Below the pieces are notes generated by a model, which searched no databases, was not told the DNA's origin, and saw only the letters and a list, made by a program, of their open reading frames with translations. A stretch of 64,000 nt of DNA from Olsenella profusa DSM 13989 (GTDB taxonomy: Bacteria > Actinomycetota > Coriobacteriia > Coriobacteriales > Atopobiaceae): the NCBI RefSeq assembly GCF_030811115.1, contig NZ_JAUSQK010000001.1:2418001-2482000 (forward strand), written 5' to 3'. This document shows positions 33,102-42,678 of the stretch, in pieces (the stretch's first letter is position 1; every line of letters begins with the position of its first letter). The translations under genes were made by a program, and so were the position numbers.

Positions 33102-35417
33102 TTACAAGCCGCTCAACTGGTGCAACGTGGCAATCAACTCGGAGCGGCTATGGACGTCAAGCCTCTTGTAGGCGGCAGCCCGTGCCGTGTTTATCGCCCC
33201 ACGCGAATAGTGGAGAGCCAACCCAATCTGAGCAGATGTCTGCCCACGGAGGATGCCGAGCACCACATCCTCTTGGATATGGGTGAGGCCTCGACCACGG
33301 AGCGTATAGCGGAGTCTTTCCTCGGAGGATGGCTGCTCGCCTAACAGCTCTAGCACCTGAGCATTGCGCTGGGTGCGCAGGCAGGCAGCGATACAGAGCA
33401 GGCCATACAGGCTCGAAAGCACATAACCAAGACTGGAGACGATGGCCCCAAAGGCAGCCCTCCCGCCGAAGGGGGCAGTAAGGACGTCATTTCCTACCAG
33501 ATAGAAGCCCAGGAGGTCCACCAGGAAGTCCCCACCAAGAATCCCCAGGGCACCGAAGGCAATGACGGCAGTCACGATCCTCGTGTCAAGGACACGGGCA
33601 CGAAGCCCTTCGCACAGCAGCCATATCAGCGCACAGAGGGCCCCAACAAAGAGCGCGACCCGTAGGTGAGCCGCCAGCACCAGAAGAATCATGATAGCCA
33701 GCAGGATAGCATGACAGCGATGCCGGCTAGACACCATGAGAATCAGGCCACCGACACAAAGGAGCTCAAACACCACAAGCTCGGTGGCAATCGAATACCA
33801 GGCGGTGCCGCGCCACAGCTCTTCCCACGAAAGCCCCACGACAAGGGAGAGCAATGGCAGCATGGTGCACAGTGGCACATCGATGTAACGAGAACGCACC
33901 CTATCGACCCGTGGCAGTATGTCCACAAGATATGGGACGCCTACAAGCAGGGTACCAACAAAGGCCAGCATCAGAACAACTGGCCCGTTCATGAGCCCAG
34001 CCCTCACGCCAGGCCAGGCAGCAAGAAAAAGGGTTATGAACCCCAATCCAAGACACACGCAACGGACAGCATCAAGCGTATCCCTCTCCTGTTGGCATCG
34101 TCCTCGAAACCACATCGGCAGGGGTGCCAGCAGGAAGAGCGCAAGGGCACAACCATACACGAATGGGCGCCAGGAGCCCCAGGGCAACCGGGAAACCTCG
34201 ACTGGCAAAAGCAGTATGGAGCCGCACAGCGCGGCAAGCATCAGCAATAGGCCGCTCCAGAGGCTACCATGCGCGAACCGGTCATTCTCATGCCCTCCTC
34301 CCAAATCATCCCTCCCATGTATAGTCGAGGCAGCACATTGGGGGACAGTTGGCCTGACCAGCTGCCGGAGTGCGGCAAGATTGGCCACGTGGGCCTTTCG
34401 GTACACACGCCGCATGGTAGCGCGTACCGTGGAAGGCCGTATGCCAAGACGCCGTGCCACATCCGATGAGGACAGATCCGCCAGGGAAAGGGAGGCGACC
34501 TCAAGTTCGCGCGGTGCCAGCCCATAGACGGATAGTATATCCCCTACCGACTGTCTCGCGTTTGGAGTGTGCGCAGAGCATGTTGGGTCACTCTCGCTCG
34601 ACCTAACCAGGAAAGGCCATCCGATAGCAACATGCGCACGGATAAGGCGTACGAGCGTCCAACATGCCGCTACGATCGCACAGGTCACGTAGAGCCACGA
34701 GTGCAGATTGCCCAGGGGAACGACACGAAGGAGAGCGGCCCATATCACAAGGCCAAGCGAAAGCCCCCACAAGGATGGAGTAACGGCAGCGTCCTGCACG
34801 ACGATGGCATCCCCTGCGTCTCCAGCGAGGGGAGCGTTCCATGCGAGGAGGCATACAAGCAGGGGCAAAGCCTCTGCCCCCAACAAGAGACGGACGTCAT
34901 ATGGCTGCTGCGAGACAATGGCAAAGAGGACGTAAGACACGAAGTTGACGAGATATCCCGTTGCTACGCCATCCAAAAATCGCAGCAATGAAGCTGACGG
35001 GATGGGTGATAAAACACTCTCGTTACCATCATCACCTTGGATGCCCCTGCGCATCGTAAGCGCGCAACAAGCCGATGCAACAAGCATCAACAGGGGTTGT
35101 ACATAAATCCCAACATTACGGAAGACATAATACCATTCCAAAGCAAAGATGCCCTGCGAGCGCTCCCCTATCACATCGCAAGGCACAAGCAGCCACTCTG
35201 GAAGGGCCCCGAGGACGAGAGACGCTACGCATGCCAGACCTACGGCTCTCCTCCCGAGGCTACTGTTCCTTCTCAGGGGAATGAGGCAACCAATCGCTAG
35301 GCCCATGGCAAGAAACGGCCTCACGCCTGCCAAGGCAGGATTTCTGCCCGAAACCAGACAGAACGGGGTAGACACCAACAAGCAAGGGAGCCCCTGGCAG
35401 AGCAGGGCTCTCCCCAT
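33102..35417 (-). CDS. Membrane protein with two LuxR-type HTH domains (tandem regulator)
   Basis: A 771-aa protein built as two similar halves. Half one has about eight membrane segments (20-275) and a LuxR helix-turn-helix at 298-353 (YGLAPRELEVASLSLADLSS...). Half two has about ten segments (385-690) and a second LuxR domain at 709-771 (GLTHIQEDVVLGILRGQTSA...). Coriobacteria are rich in single-unit proteins of this kind, about 450-500 aa; two fused in one chain is unusual. It likely senses a membrane or exported signal and controls the island genes just downstream. ATG at 35417 was chosen for the AGAGGGA site; TTG at 35462 is possible. Confidence 0.75.
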   Translation of the reverse strand: MGRALLCQGLPCLLVSTPFCLVSGRNPALAGVRPFLAMGLAIGCLIPLRRNSSLGRRAVGLACVASLVLGALPEWLLVPCDVIGERSQGIFALEWYYVFRNVGIYVQPLLMLVASACCALTMRRGIQGDDGNESVLSPIPSASLLRFLDGVATGYLVNFVSYVLFAIVSQQPYDVRLLLGAEALPLLVCLLAWNAPLAGDAGDAIVVQDAAVTPSLWGLSLGLVIWAALLRVVPLGNLHSWLYVTCAIVAACWTLVRLIRAHVAIGWPFLVRSSESDPTCSAHTPNARQSVGDILSVYGLAPRELEVASLSLADLSSSDVARRLGIRPSTVRATMRRVYRKAHVANLAALRQLVRPTVPQCAASTIHGRDDLGGGHENDRFAHGSLWSGLLLMLAALCGSILLLPVEVSRLPWGSWRPFVYGCALALFLLAPLPMWFRGRCQQERDTLDAVRCVCLGLGFITLFLAAWPGVRAGLMNGPVVLMLAFVGTLLVGVPYLVDILPRVDRVRSRYIDVPLCTMLPLLSLVVGLSWEELWRGTAWYSIATELVVFELLCVGGLILMVSSRHRCHAILLAIMILLVLAAHLRVALFVGALCALIWLLCEGLRARVLDTRIVTAVIAFGALGILGGDFLVDLLGFYLVGNDVLTAPFGGRAAFGAIVSSLGYVLSSLYGLLCIAACLRTQRNAQVLELLGEQPSSEERLRYTLRGRGLTHIQEDVVLGILRGQTSAQIGLALHYSRGAINTARAAAYKRLDVHSRSELIATLHQLSGL

Positions 35418-35521
35418 CCCACATGTCCCTCTAGCACGATGTGTCACGGATATTCGTCCCAACCACAGATCCCCATCAGGAGGCTCACGAGCATCCTACT
35501 CCATATGAAGAAAAGGATGGG

Positions 35522-36415
35522 TTACCCCCGCCCCTTCGCCCGCTCGGCCGTGAGCATCTGCGCGAAGGTCGTCTGGTCGAAGTCGGACGGCAGCACGATG
35601 GTCGAGGCGCCGTTGTGGCTGACGTCCGTCATCATCTCGGTCCACTGCGAGAACATGAAGAGGCTGTTGGCCTCCTGGCTCGAGACGCCGCTGTCGCGGA
35701 TGGTGTCGAGCGACTGCTTGATGCCCTCGGCGATGGCCGTGCGCTGGTTGGCGATGCCCTCGCCACGGGCGCGCATGGCCTCCGCCTCGGCTTGGGCGGC
35801 GATGACCGTCTTCTGGCGGGCGGCGTTGGCGTCGTTGGTGGCGCTCTCGAGGTTGTTCTTGGAGGCGACGATGCGGTTCATCGACTCTTGGACCTCCTGG
35901 GGCAGGCGGATGGCCGTGATGAGCGTGGCCACCACGGTGTAGCCGTAGGCCAGCATCTTGTCGGCCACGGAGTGGTCGATGGAGCTCGCGATGGCCTCCT
36001 TCTCGATGAAGACCTCCTCGAGCGTGCGTGCGGGGATCTCGGAGCGCAGCGCGTCAGCGAAGTAGTCCTTCATCTGTCCCACCGGGTCGGTGAGGGTGTA
36101 GATGCTGCGGTACACGCCGGACTGCATGATGTCCTGCACGGGCGTGCCATCCACGCGGAACTGGATGGAGACGTCCAGCTCGATGGTGACGTTGTCCTTG
36201 GTCTTGGCGTCGAAGGTCATGCGCTCGTCCTGCGTCATCATGCTGATGAGGCGCGCATGGTCGACGAAGGGGATCTTGAAGTTGAGGCCGGCGCTGCGGA
36301 TGGAGCTGAACCTGCCCAGGCGCTCGATGGCGGCGCAGTGCTGCTGGGGCACCACGAAGAGCCCGTTGGCGAGCACGAACAGGACGATGATGACGAGAAC
36401 GATGGTGGCGATCAT
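35522..36415 (-). CDS. SPFH/band-7 (stomatin-like) membrane protein
   Basis: A 297-aa protein. One N-terminal membrane anchor (about 1-20) is followed by a band-7 domain (VVPQQHCAAIERLGRFSS...GLNFKIPFVD) and a long Ala/Glu-rich coiled coil (about 190-250). Such stomatins assemble into rings at the inner membrane; the substrate is unknown. The usual NfeD partner is not adjacent. GGAGG lies about 8 bases before the ATG. It begins 34 bases after asd and may share the hom-lysC-asd transcript. Confidence 0.88.
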   Translation of the reverse strand: MIATIVLVIIVLFVLANGLFVVPQQHCAAIERLGRFSSIRSAGLNFKIPFVDHARLISMMTQDERMTFDAKTKDNVTIELDVSIQFRVDGTPVQDIMQSGVYRSIYTLTDPVGQMKDYFADALRSEIPARTLEEVFIEKEAIASSIDHSVADKMLAYGYTVVATLITAIRLPQEVQESMNRIVASKNNLESATNDANAARQKTVIAAQAEAEAMRARGEGIANQRTAIAEGIKQSLDTIRDSGVSSQEANSLFMFSQWTEMMTDVSHNGASTIVLPSDFDQTTFAQMLTAERAKGRG

Positions 36416-36449
36416 CTCATCTACCTCCAAGGGTACGGGAACAGGGTCA

Positions 36450-37466
36450 CTACAGCAGGTACTCGGCGATCTGCACGGCATTGGTGGCCGCGCCCTTGCG
36501 AATCTGGTCGCCCGCACAGAAGAGCGCGAGCGCGCTCGCCCCGTCGGGGGCGGAGAGGTCGCGACGAATGCGGCCCACGTACACGAGGTCCTGGTCGGAC
36601 GTGTCGATTGGCATGGGATAGCTCAGGCTGGCGGGGTCATCCACGACCTTCACGCCCGGTGTCCCGACGAGGATCTCGCGCGCCTCGTCGGGAGAGAGCG
36701 GCCGCTCGAACTCCACGGTGATGGACTCCGAGTGGCTGCGCGAGACGGGCACGCGCACGCAGGTGCAGTTGACGCGCAGCTCGGGCAGGTGCATGATCTT
36801 GCGCCCCTCGTTCTGCAGCTTCCACTCCTCGGAGGTGTAGGCCTCGTCCTTGAAGGAGCCGATCTGCGGGAAGAGGTTGTGCTCGAGCTGTGCCGGGAAG
36901 GGACCAAAGCCACCGGTCACGGGCTCGCCCGCGGCCACGAGCCTGGTCTCGCGCTCGAGCTCGTCGAGGCCCGACTTGCCGGAGCCCGACGCCGCCTGAT
37001 ACGTGGACACGATGAGACGAGTGACGTGCGCCGCCTGGTGCAGGGGCCACACAGGCACGAGACCGATGATGGTGGCACAGTTGGGGTTGGCAATGATGCC
37101 GGCGGGGTGGTCGGCAATGTCCGCGGCGTTGATCTCGGGCACGACCAGGGGCACGTCGTCGCGCAGGCGGAAGGCATGCGAGTTGTCCACGCATACCGCC
37201 CCACGCCTGACGGCCTCGGGGAGCAGCTCCCTGGCCTGGGCGTCACCGACGGCACCCAGCACGATGTCAACGCCCTCGAACGCCTCGGGTGTGGCCTCGC
37301 GCACCTCGACCTCACCGCCCCTGAAGGGCAGCCTCCTGCCTGCGGAGCGTGCGCTCGCCAGCGGCACGAGCTTCCCCACGGGGAAGTCACGCTCCTCGAG
37401 GCACTCCCGCATCTGGGTGCCCACGACGCCCGTGGCACCCAGTATGGCGACTACCCTGTCTGACAT
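36450..37466 (-). CDS. asd: Aspartate-semialdehyde dehydrogenase
   Basis: A 338-aa enzyme reducing aspartyl phosphate to aspartate semialdehyde with NADPH. The nucleotide loop is AILGATGVVGTQM (8-20) and the catalytic Cys is C130 in IIANPNCATI. It supplies the branch point to lysine, diaminopimelate, threonine and methionine. AAGGAGG precedes the ATG. It follows lysC by 36 bases, so hom-lysC-asd form one operon. Confidence 0.96.
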   Translation of the reverse strand: MSDRVVAILGATGVVGTQMRECLEERDFPVGKLVPLASARSAGRRLPFRGGEVEVREATPEAFEGVDIVLGAVGDAQARELLPEAVRRGAVCVDNSHAFRLRDDVPLVVPEINAADIADHPAGIIANPNCATIIGLVPVWPLHQAAHVTRLIVSTYQAASGSGKSGLDELERETRLVAAGEPVTGGFGPFPAQLEHNLFPQIGSFKDEAYTSEEWKLQNEGRKIMHLPELRVNCTCVRVPVSRSHSESITVEFERPLSPDEAREILVGTPGVKVVDDPASLSYPMPIDTSDQDLVYVGRIRRDLSAPDGASALALFCAGDQIRKGAATNAVQIAEYLL

Positions 37467-37502
37467 GTGGCCTCCTTGTCCTGGCGCGCGGGCGCGCCGT
37501 CG

Positions 37503-38849
37503 CTACCTGTTGAGCTCCTCGGGCTTGAGCAGCACCTCGTTCTTGACGAACTGGTCATAGATCACGTTGATGGCGCGGTCGAAGTCCGAGTTGTTGACGC
37601 CCAGGATGATGGAGATCTCCTGCGAGCTCTGCGTGATCATGCGGATGTTGATGCCCGCCTCGCCGAGCGCGCCAAAGATGCGCCCAGAGGTGCCGGCGCG
37701 GCGGCTCATGTTGCGGCCGACGACCGAGATGAGCGCCAGCTGGTCGACGACGTTGACGCTATCGGGCTTGAGCTCGTGCTGCAGGTCGTTGACGATGGAG
37801 TAGATGGAGTCCTGCACGTCATCGCCGTTGATGACGATGCCGAAGGAGTCAACGCCCGTGGGGATGTGCTCGACGGAGACGTCGTACTTCTCGAAGATGG
37901 AGAGCGCGCGACGTACGAAGCCCACCTTGTTGGACATGTGGGCACGCATCACGTGCACGGCCATGAAGTCCCTCTTGCCGGCGATGCCGGTGATGAGGTG
38001 CTCGCTTCGCCCCTCCTCGGCGGTCTCGCGGATGATGGTGCCCCGCTTGTCGGGCCGGTTGGTGTTCTTGATCTGGATGGGAATGCCCACCTCGCGCACG
38101 GGGAAGATGGAGTCCTCCTGCAGGACCGAGGCGCCCATGTAGGAGAGCTCGCGCATCTCGTCAAAGGTGATGCGGTGGATGGTGCGCGGGTTCTCCACGA
38201 TGCGTGGGTCGGCGGACAAGAAGCCCGAAACGTCCGTCCAGTTCTCGTAGAGGTTGGCGTCGATGCAGCGGGCGAGGATGGCACCCGTGATGTCGCCGCC
38301 GCCACGCTCGAAGAGCTTGATGGTGCCATCCACCGTGGAACCGTAGAAGCCCGGCAGCACGAAGCTGCCCAGACGCTGGACGGCCTCGCGCAGGCGCGCC
38401 TGCGTGCGGTCCATGTCCACCTTGCCGTCGTGGTGGAACACGATGACGTCGGCGGCGTCCACGAAGGGGCGACCCAGGTACTCGGCCATGAACTGGGCCG
38501 TGAAGAACTCCCCGCGGCTCACGATGTACTCGGCGGAGTGCCTGTGGATGCCTGCGATGAGCTCCTCGAACCTCTCGCGCACGGGATAGGAGAGCCCCAG
38601 CTCGCTGGCGATGTCCACAAAGCGCTGCTCGATGTCGCGCAGAAGGTCGGTGCCATCCACGTGGTACTGGATGTGGGCGTTCACAAGCAGCAGCAGGTCC
38701 GTGACCTTGTTGTCACTTGAGAACCGCTTGCCCGACGCAGACACGACCACGAACGCGCGGTCTGGGTCGGACAGGACCACATCGCGCACCTTCTTGAACT
38801 GGCCGGCATCGGCAACGCTTGACCCACCAAACTTGGCTACCTTGATCAT
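37503..38849 (-). CDS. lysC: Aspartokinase with C-terminal ACT domains
   Basis: A 448-aa monofunctional aspartokinase. The kinase domain opens MIKVAKFGGSSVADAGQF, with SVDG/ERGGGDITGA-type motifs at about 175-190. Two ACT modules follow (VHVMRAHMSNKVGFVRR and LALISVVGRNMSRR), the sites of feedback control by lysine or threonine. The ATG follows the hom stop codon directly with no spacer. It is the longer type that starts at the kinase domain, with no internal restart evident. Confidence 0.93.
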   Translation of the reverse strand: MIKVAKFGGSSVADAGQFKKVRDVVLSDPDRAFVVVSASGKRFSSDNKVTDLLLLVNAHIQYHVDGTDLLRDIEQRFVDIASELGLSYPVRERFEELIAGIHRHSAEYIVSRGEFFTAQFMAEYLGRPFVDAADVIVFHHDGKVDMDRTQARLREAVQRLGSFVLPGFYGSTVDGTIKLFERGGGDITGAILARCIDANLYENWTDVSGFLSADPRIVENPRTIHRITFDEMRELSYMGASVLQEDSIFPVREVGIPIQIKNTNRPDKRGTIIRETAEEGRSEHLITGIAGKRDFMAVHVMRAHMSNKVGFVRRALSIFEKYDVSVEHIPTGVDSFGIVINGDDVQDSIYSIVNDLQHELKPDSVNVVDQLALISVVGRNMSRRAGTSGRIFGALGEAGINIRMITQSSQEISIILGVNNSDFDRAINVIYDQFVKNEVLLKPEELNR

Positions 38850-39989
38850 CTAGAGCCCCTCCTTGGCAAGCGCGGCCATGAACGTGCTGGGGTCGCTCTC
38901 GCATGCCCTCTCGAACAGCGAGCGCGCCTCGACCGCAGTGACGCCGCGCACGATCTTGGATCCCTCGTCACCCTCCCAGGCGCCCGCATGGGGCACGGAT
39001 GCCATGGTGCGGAAGACGTAGTCCCCCGTCAGGAGGCTGGGATCCCAGGCGAGGCCTCGGCTGAGGTCATAGGTGGGCCGCATGCCCGCGGTGGCGTCCA
39101 GCACGTCCTGCACCATGGCGTTGCCCGTGGGCAGCATGCCCGCACCCTGGCCGTAGAACTTGAGCGGGCCCACCGTGGTGGCATCGAGTGACATCAGGTT
39201 GAAGTTGGCGGGGACGTTCGCCTCGAGCGTATGACGCGAGAGCGCGACTGGTTCGACGACGGCGGCATAGCGACCATCCCCCTGCACGCCGCGGCCCAGC
39301 AGCTTGACGGTGCGGCCATGCGCACGGAAGCGCTCGAGGTCGACGCGGGTGAGGTTGCGAATGCCCGTGACGGGCAGCTCTGCGGTGCAGGCCGCGTCGA
39401 AGGCGACGCCCACGGCGATGATGGTCTTGTTCTTGACGTCGATGCCGTCGATGTCGGCGGATGGGTCGCGTTCGGCATAGCCCAGCTCCTGGGCGCGCAG
39501 GAGCGTCTCGTCGAAGTCGGCCCCGTTCTTGGACATGGCATCCACGATGTAGTTGGTGGTGCCGTTCATGATGCCCGAGAACGAGCGCACGTCATCGATG
39601 CGGCGCACCTTCCTGATGCTTGCGATCCAAGGGATGCCGCCCCCACAGGTGGCCTCGATGAAGAGGCCGGCGCCACCGGCAGCGGCCGCAGCGGCGAACT
39701 CCCGGAAGTATGCGGCCACCACCGCCTTGTTGGAGGTCACCACGCTCTTGCCTGCCGCAAGGGCACGCAGGATGAAGCCGTGCGCCGGCTCGAGGCCGCC
39801 CATGCACTCCACGACGAGCGCAATCTCGGGGTCGTTCGCAATGTCCTCGAAGCTCGAGGTCATGCGTGGGTCCGTCAGGCGGTCGGGAAGCTCGAGGATG
39901 CGGGTTACCTCAACGCCACCGACCCGCTCCGAGATGATCCGGTCCACGCCCTGTCCAACGGTTCCGTGGCCGAGCAAGGCAATCTTCAT
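38850..39989 (-). CDS. hom: Homoserine dehydrogenase, short form without ACT domain
   Basis: A 379-aa enzyme reducing aspartate semialdehyde to homoserine. The nucleotide-binding motif is LLGHGTVGQGV and the substrate region includes FSGIMNGTTNYIVDAM and DPSADIDGIDVKNK. Typical Gram-positive Hom has about 430 residues with a C-terminal ACT domain; here the chain ends soon after the catalytic domain, so allosteric threonine control through ACT is missing. It is first in hom-lysC-asd and divergent from thrC across a 102-base gap. Confidence 0.92.
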   Translation of the reverse strand: MKIALLGHGTVGQGVDRIISERVGGVEVTRILELPDRLTDPRMTSSFEDIANDPEIALVVECMGGLEPAHGFILRALAAGKSVVTSNKAVVAAYFREFAAAAAAGGAGLFIEATCGGGIPWIASIRKVRRIDDVRSFSGIMNGTTNYIVDAMSKNGADFDETLLRAQELGYAERDPSADIDGIDVKNKTIIAVGVAFDAACTAELPVTGIRNLTRVDLERFRAHGRTVKLLGRGVQGDGRYAAVVEPVALSRHTLEANVPANFNLMSLDATTVGPLKFYGQGAGMLPTGNAMVQDVLDATAGMRPTYDLSRGLAWDPSLLTGDYVFRTMASVPHAGAWEGDEGSKIVRGVTAVEARSLFERACESDPSTFMAALAKEGL

Positions 39990-40091
39990 GCGCTGATCCA
40001 ATCTTTCCACTCTGTGACGCACCGTCCACCCGCCTGTGCGGCGAGGTTATCATGGGCATGCACGCCCTTCAAGACAACAAGGAGCGCACAC

Positions 40092-41576
40092 GTGAACCCT
40101 TTCTACCACAGCACGCGCGACAACAGCCGATTGGTAACAAGCAAGCAAGCTATCCTCACCGGCATCGCACCCGATGGGGGCCTCTTCGTCAGCGATGCCG
40201 TGGGTGAGACCAAGCTCGACGTGGCCGCGCTCCCCAGCCAGACCTATCATCAGACGGCACGCCAGATCCTTGGGATGCTGCTGGGCGACTATGCGGATGA
40301 GGAGCTCGCCTCCTGCGTGGGGAGCGCCTACGCCGCCAACTTCGACACGCCCGCCGTCACGCCGCTCTCCCCCTTGGGAGACGATTGGCTCCTTGAGCTC
40401 TACCATGGCCCCACCTGCGCCTTCAAGGACGTGGCACTCCAGATGCTGCCCCGTCTGATGTCCGTGGCGCGCGCGGAGGGCGGCAGGGACATCATGATCG
40501 TCACCGCCACCTCCGGCGACACCGGCAAGGCGGCGCTCGCAGGCTTTGCGGGCGTGGAGGGCACGGGCGTCACGGTGTTCTATCCCGAGGGCAAGGTGTC
40601 CGAGATCCAGCATCTCCAGATGGCCACGCAGACCGGCGCCAACGTCGCCGTGTGCGGCGTCAACGGCACCTTTGACGACTGCCAGACCGAGGTCAAGCGC
40701 ATCTTTGCCAATCGTAAGGTCGCCGGGCGCCTGGCAGGGCGCGGCGTGACGCTCTCCAGTGCCAACTCCATCAACGTGGGTCGCCTGGTGCCCCAGGTGG
40801 TCTACTATGCGGACGCCTATGCCCAGCTCGCGCGCCGTAGCGCCATCGCCGTGGGAGACGTGGTGGACTTCTGCGTCCCCACCGGCAACTTTGGCGACGT
40901 GCTCGCCGGCTACTATGCCAAGCGCATGGGCCTGCCCGTGGGCACGCTCACCGTGGCCTCGAACTCCAACAGGGTGCTCACGGACTTTTTCGAGACGGGC
41001 GTGTACGACCGCCGGCGCGACTTCATCCAGACCATCTCGCCTTCCATGGACATCCTGGTCTCCTCCAATCTGGAGCGCATGCTCTACTACCTCACCGAGG
41101 GTGACTGCGAGCGCGTGGCCGCATGGATGAGGGAGCTCGCCGACACGGGAGCCTACAGCATCGGCGACGACCTGCTCGCCAAGCTGCGGGAGACGTTCCG
41201 CTGTGGCTGTGCGACGGATGACGAGACGCGTGCGACCATACGGGCGACCTGGGAGGGGAACCATGTGCTCGTCGACACGCATACCGCCGTCGCCACGTGC
41301 GTGATGGGACGAGAGGCCCACAGGGGGCACCAGCGGGTGTGCCTCTCCACGGCCAACCCCTACAAGTTCTCCCCGGACGTGCTGGCGGCCCTGGGCGAGG
41401 ACACCGCCGCCCTGGACGACTTCGCCTGCATGGATCGCCTGCAGGAGCTGACGGGCACCTGTGCGCCGCCCCAGCTCTCGGGCCTGCGCGACGCCCCCAT
41501 CACGCATGACTCCCTCTGCGAGCGGGACGAGATGACGTCGTTCGTGGAGCGTGCCTGCGCGAGGGTCTTCTCATGA
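40092..41576 (+). CDS. thrC: Threonine synthase
   Basis: A 494-aa PLP enzyme converting O-phosphohomoserine to threonine. The opening FYHSTRDNS is typical of the long class. The cofactor lysine is K112 in PTCAFKDVALQML, and the phosphate-binding loop is TSGDTGKAA. GTG start at 40092 with AAGGAGCG upstream; the extended reading frame further upstream is antisense to hom. It overlaps thrB by four bases. Confidence 0.95.
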   Translation: MNPFYHSTRDNSRLVTSKQAILTGIAPDGGLFVSDAVGETKLDVAALPSQTYHQTARQILGMLLGDYADEELASCVGSAYAANFDTPAVTPLSPLGDDWLLELYHGPTCAFKDVALQMLPRLMSVARAEGGRDIMIVTATSGDTGKAALAGFAGVEGTGVTVFYPEGKVSEIQHLQMATQTGANVAVCGVNGTFDDCQTEVKRIFANRKVAGRLAGRGVTLSSANSINVGRLVPQVVYYADAYAQLARRSAIAVGDVVDFCVPTGNFGDVLAGYYAKRMGLPVGTLTVASNSNRVLTDFFETGVYDRRRDFIQTISPSMDILVSSNLERMLYYLTEGDCERVAAWMRELADTGAYSIGDDLLAKLRETFRCGCATDDETRATIRATWEGNHVLVDTHTAVATCVMGREAHRGHQRVCLSTANPYKFSPDVLAALGEDTAALDDFACMDRLQELTGTCAPPQLSGLRDAPITHDSLCERDEMTSFVERACARVFS

Positions 41577-42478
41577 CGCAGCAGGCCCCCTTTGCGGTAG
41601 AGGTGCCTGCCACCACGGCGAACGTGGGCGTGGGCTTTGACTGTCTGGGCCTGGCGCTCGATCTGTGGGCTCGCTTCACGTTCGAGACGGCAAGCGAGAC
41701 TGCGATCGATGGGTGCCCCGAGCGATTCCGGGGGCGGGACAACCTCGTGTGGACGAGCTACGTGGACACCTGCCACCACCTCCATGAGGAGCCCCTCGCG
41801 CTGCACGTCACCATCGAGTCGCCCATCCCCCTCTCGGGAGGCCTGGGATCGAGCTCCGCCTGCGTGGTCGCGGGCATCATCGCGGCACAGGTGCTCCACA
41901 GCGGTGCGATGGACGCCGCGTGCGCGCTCGACATCGCCTGCGAGCTGGAGGGACATCCCGACAACGTCGCCCCGGCCCTGCTGGGCGGCCTCGTGAGCTC
42001 GTTCGTCGATGGCAAGCGCACCCAGACGCTGCGCCTAGACGTCGCGGACGGCGTACGCATGGTCGCCATCGCACCCCCCTACGAGGTGCGCACGGCGGAC
42101 GCGCGCAAGGTGATGCCGCACGAGGTGCCGCTTGAGACCGTCGTATGGCAGACGGGACGCGCCATCGCAGCCGTCCACGCCCTCGAGGTAGGAAACCTGG
42201 ACCTCTTCTCGCGTGCCGCTCAGGACAGGCTGCACGAGCCGTACCGTGCTCCGCTCATCGAGGACTATGCGCCGCTGCGCCGCTGCGCGCTGGCGGCAGG
42301 GGCGGCGGCCTACCTCATCAGTGGGTCTGGCTCCACCATGCTCGCCGTCTGCGCCGGCGAGGAGGTGGCGGCGCGCGTCGAGCGCACCGTGCGGTGCATG
42401 GCGGAGGGGCACCTCGATGGCCTCTGGACGCGCGTGCTCCCCGTGAGTCCCACAGGGGCCTGGGTCGGCGAGGCGTAG
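41573..42478 (+). CDS. thrB: Homoserine kinase
   Basis: A 301-aa GHMP kinase that phosphorylates homoserine for ThrC. The family motifs are visible: PATTANVGVGFDCLGLAL near the start, the ATP loop IPLSGGLGSSSACV (about 84-97), and the C-terminal GSGSTMLAV. The start ATG overlaps the thrC stop as ATGA. No terminator hairpin with a T run was found in the 200-base convergent gap before livF. Confidence 0.95.
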   Translation: MTQQAPFAVEVPATTANVGVGFDCLGLALDLWARFTFETASETAIDGCPERFRGRDNLVWTSYVDTCHHLHEEPLALHVTIESPIPLSGGLGSSSACVVAGIIAAQVLHSGAMDAACALDIACELEGHPDNVAPALLGGLVSSFVDGKRTQTLRLDVADGVRMVAIAPPYEVRTADARKVMPHEVPLETVVWQTGRAIAAVHALEVGNLDLFSRAAQDRLHEPYRAPLIEDYAPLRRCALAAGAAAYLISGSGSTMLAVCAGEEVAARVERTVRCMAEGHLDGLWTRVLPVSPTGAWVGEA

Positions 42479-42678
42479 GGATCGGACATCGCGTTCCCCT
42501 CTTCGAGTCGTTCGCACTTCCGGCCCGAGTCGTCCGCGAATTATCAGGCTTGATTTCTCCTAAGTGACACAGTAACAAGTTGTTTGCCTGCATCGACGCA
42601 ACTGGGAAGACACCCTCAATTGCGCATGACTCCCTGTGCCCACGCAGAGAGGTGCGAACGACTCACCCATTGGGAGAT

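Noticed and set aside
42479-42678. Gene or terminator in the thrB-livF gap
   Set aside because: No ribosome site with a coding-like frame and no stem followed by a T run; nothing supportable was found.
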